From positions 186,001 through 250,000 of the forward strand of contig NZ_RWBG01000005.1 in NCBI RefSeq assembly GCF_003944795.1: DNA of 64,000 nt, given 5' to 3'. Below the pieces are notes generated by a model. The model saw only the letters and a list, made by a program, of their open reading frames with translations, was not told the DNA's origin and searched no databases. This DNA comes from Mangrovimonas spongiae (lineage in GTDB: Bacteria > Bacteroidota > Bacteroidia > Flavobacteriales > Flavobacteriaceae). A program made the translations under genes and the position numbers. Shown here one piece after another: positions 62,499 through 64,000 of the stretch (within the stretch, counting starts at the first letter, position 1; every line of letters starts with the position of its first letter).

Positions 62499-63692
62499 AT
62501 GAAAAAAACAACATTTATACTACTAATTCTCACGATCATATTAATGAATTGCAGGGATCCGTACGAAATCGAATCAATATCCTTTGAAAGCATCTTAGTT
62601 GTTGAAAGCACAATTACAAATGAACCTAATCATCAAAAAGTAACACTATCAAAAACTTATTCGTTAGAAAATAATGAATCACCTTATGTAATAAATGCCA
62701 ATGTATGGGTGGAAAATAGCTCTGGAATAGTATATAATTTTGAGCATACAAATAATGGTGTCTATTTATCTAATGATATTTTTCAAGCTACTACAAATGA
62801 AACTTATCGATTATTTATAACAACATCTAATGGCAATCAATATCAATCAACAATAAAAACATTAACACCTTCCTCCGAAATAACTTCGGTTTATGCAGAA
62901 GAAATCGTTAATGATAATGGAAATTTAGGAATACAAGTATATATTAATAATACTAGTGTTTCAGGTGAAGCATCTTTATTTAGATACGAATACGAGGAAA
63001 CAGCAAAAATTATCACTCCAGAAACCATTGTATTTGATGCCTCTTTAATTGAGGATTTAAGTACAGGTGAGTATGAAATTGTTTTAACACCTAGAGAAGA
63101 AAGCCTTAGTACTTGTTATAAAACAAATAAATCAACAGGCATTCTACAAGCTTCTTTAAATGATATAGAAGAAAATGAACTTGAACATTTTCCTGTAAGA
63201 TTTTTACCTAACAATAGTCCTTTATTAAGAGAAAGATATAGCATACTAGTTAAACAATACGTACAAAGTCAGGAAGCCTATAATTTTTATGAAATAATTA
63301 ATGAGTTGGGTAGCTTAGACAACTTTTTATCCCAAAATCAACCAGGTTATGTATATGGTAATATTTCTTCTATAAACAATCCCAACGAAAAAGTTATTGG
63401 TTTTTTTGATGTTTCATCATACTCTTCCTTAAGAATCTATTTTAGTTATGATGACTTCTCTATAAATAGACCTGAATATTTTTATTCATGTGATTTAGAG
63501 ACTTACGATTATGAGGACGCTACTTCTTTGGATGGTGATCCAAATGAAAGAGGATTATTAAGGCAAAAAATCTTGGCTGAAAATTATAACTACATCTCTC
63601 ATGAAGGTAGTGTATATACAATTGTTAAACCGCAATGTGGTGATTGCTCAACATTTGCTTCAAATATTAGACCCGATTTTTGGGAAGATTAA
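62499..63692 (+). CDS. DUF4249 lipoprotein
   Basis: A 397-residue protein matching DUF4249 (start KKTTFILLILTIILMNCRDP, then SILVVESTITNEPNHQKVTL and the Ig-like NGNQYQSTIKTLTP). The signal peptide ends in LMNC, an unusual lipobox with Asn before Cys18. Late Cys residues (PQCGDCSTFAS) may form disulfides. DUF4249 proteins are regularly found after TonB receptors with carboxypeptidase-like domains in Bacteroidota; function unknown. Four-base gap after the receptor. Confidence 0.9.
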   Translation: MKKTTFILLILTIILMNCRDPYEIESISFESILVVESTITNEPNHQKVTLSKTYSLENNESPYVINANVWVENSSGIVYNFEHTNNGVYLSNDIFQATTNETYRLFITTSNGNQYQSTIKTLTPSSEITSVYAEEIVNDNGNLGIQVYINNTSVSGEASLFRYEYEETAKIITPETIVFDASLIEDLSTGEYEIVLTPREESLSTCYKTNKSTGILQASLNDIEENELEHFPVRFLPNNSPLLRERYSILVKQYVQSQEAYNFYEIINELGSLDNFLSQNQPGYVYGNISSINNPNEKVIGFFDVSSYSSLRIYFSYDDFSINRPEYFYSCDLETYDYEDATSLDGDPNERGLLRQKILAENYNYISHEGSVYTIVKPQCGDCSTFASNIRPDFWED

Positions 63693-63694
63693 TT

Positions 63695-64000
63695 ATGTAT
63701 AAAAAATATATGTTCATTTTATATTTAAGTTTTCACTTAAATATACAAAGTCAAATATCGTTAGAACAATTTAACTATTTAAAATCAAATATTCCTAGTG
63801 AGACTGTAGACTTAAAAATAAACTCACAATTATTATTAGCTGGAGAGTATCTTAATTATTATGCCTATTGTAAAAAAGCAACTAATAATGAAGCTTTAAG
63901 TGACATAAGCAAAATCATGTACGTTACATTAATAGGTAAAGACAATAACTCAATTTTTCAACATAAACTTAAAATTAAAAAGGGGGCTGCTTACGGAGAT
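63695..64000 (+). CDS. secreted protein, alpha-2-macroglobulin MG2-like start (3' end outside window)
   Basis: A frame opening at 63695, two bases after the DUF4249 stop, and running off the right edge (102 residues seen). MYKKYMFILYLSFHLNIQS is a signal peptide; the next region with TVDLKINSQLLLAGEYLNYY resembles the macroglobulin MG2-type domain that begins many large secreted Bacteroidota proteins. The class is a guess from this motif and from its usual position after TonB receptor plus DUF4249. Confidence 0.65.
   Translation, partial: MYKKYMFILYLSFHLNIQSQISLEQFNYLKSNIPSETVDLKINSQLLLAGEYLNYYAYCKKATNNEALSDISKIMYVTLIGKDNNSIFQHKLKIKKGAAYGD

Overview
The window is a gene-dense, AT-rich stretch of a Bacteroidota chromosome, most likely from a marine or soil member of the Flavobacteriaceae. 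The evidence is: a fused lpxC/fabZ gene, bifunctional hisB and hisIE, porX (response regulator plus PglZ domain, controller of type IX secretion), SusC-like TonB receptors with carboxypeptidase-regulatory N-termini, BatA-type vWA proteins, and -7 promoter elements of the form TAnnTTTG upstream of many genes. No rRNA, tRNA, CRISPR array, IS element or phage gene was seen. No stretch longer than about 250 bases lacks a gene.

Layout. 1-1.9 kb: a partial S1-type RNA-binding protein, a divergent TruA-like pseudouridine synthase and a small membrane protein. 1.9-9.1 kb (minus strand): a complete histidine operon hisG-D-C-B-H-A-F-IE with mostly overlapping or abutting genes. Its leader, unannotated by ordinary ORF calling, encodes an 18-residue peptide with five His residues, followed by an antiterminator/terminator pair and a further element that can pair either with the terminator or with the hisG start codon. 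9.2-12.8 kb: fabG, a vWA membrane protein and a prohibitin-like SPFH protein. 12.9-19.8 kb: sucD, then a lipid A/early outer-membrane operon (HD hydrolase, lpxD, lpxC/fabZ, lpxA, efp, a second LpxD-like gene), divergent from porX.

19.9-30.4 kb: porX, tsaE, a predicted 47-residue secreted peptide, a membrane protein, alanine dehydrogenase, a three-gene sugar module (initiating sugar phosphate transferase, aminotransferase, dehydratase), proline dehydrogenase and aroB. 30.4-38.6 kb: lipoproteins, ychF, a ferredoxin, a LuxC-like acyl-CoA reductase, serC, serA and a DUF937 protein. 38.7-42.3 kb: small membrane/lipoproteins and a TonB receptor with a very His/Asp/Glu-rich loop preceded by a small His/Cys protein, suggesting metal (perhaps zinc) uptake. 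42.3-58.9 kb: folE, a DUF5916-type outer-membrane protein, a LolD-like ATPase, a TraB/GumN protein, a polytopic membrane protein, a TIGR02757 protein, S10 and M61 peptidases, a GT2 enzyme, a BatA-type vWA protein, a dihydroorotase homologue that has lost its metal-binding His pair, and an esterase. 59-64 kb: a TonB receptor with an STN domain, a DUF4249 lipoprotein and the start of a secreted protein, probably one operon.

The most interesting signal is the histidine leader: a classical ribosome-mediated attenuator that can be read directly from the sequence, with what looks like a second RNA switch on hisG translation. Other points are the two LpxD paralogues, the catalytically degraded dihydroorotase, the unannotated small secreted peptide, an operator-like palindrome at a lipoprotein promoter, and two genes whose -7 element lies only four bases from the start codon.
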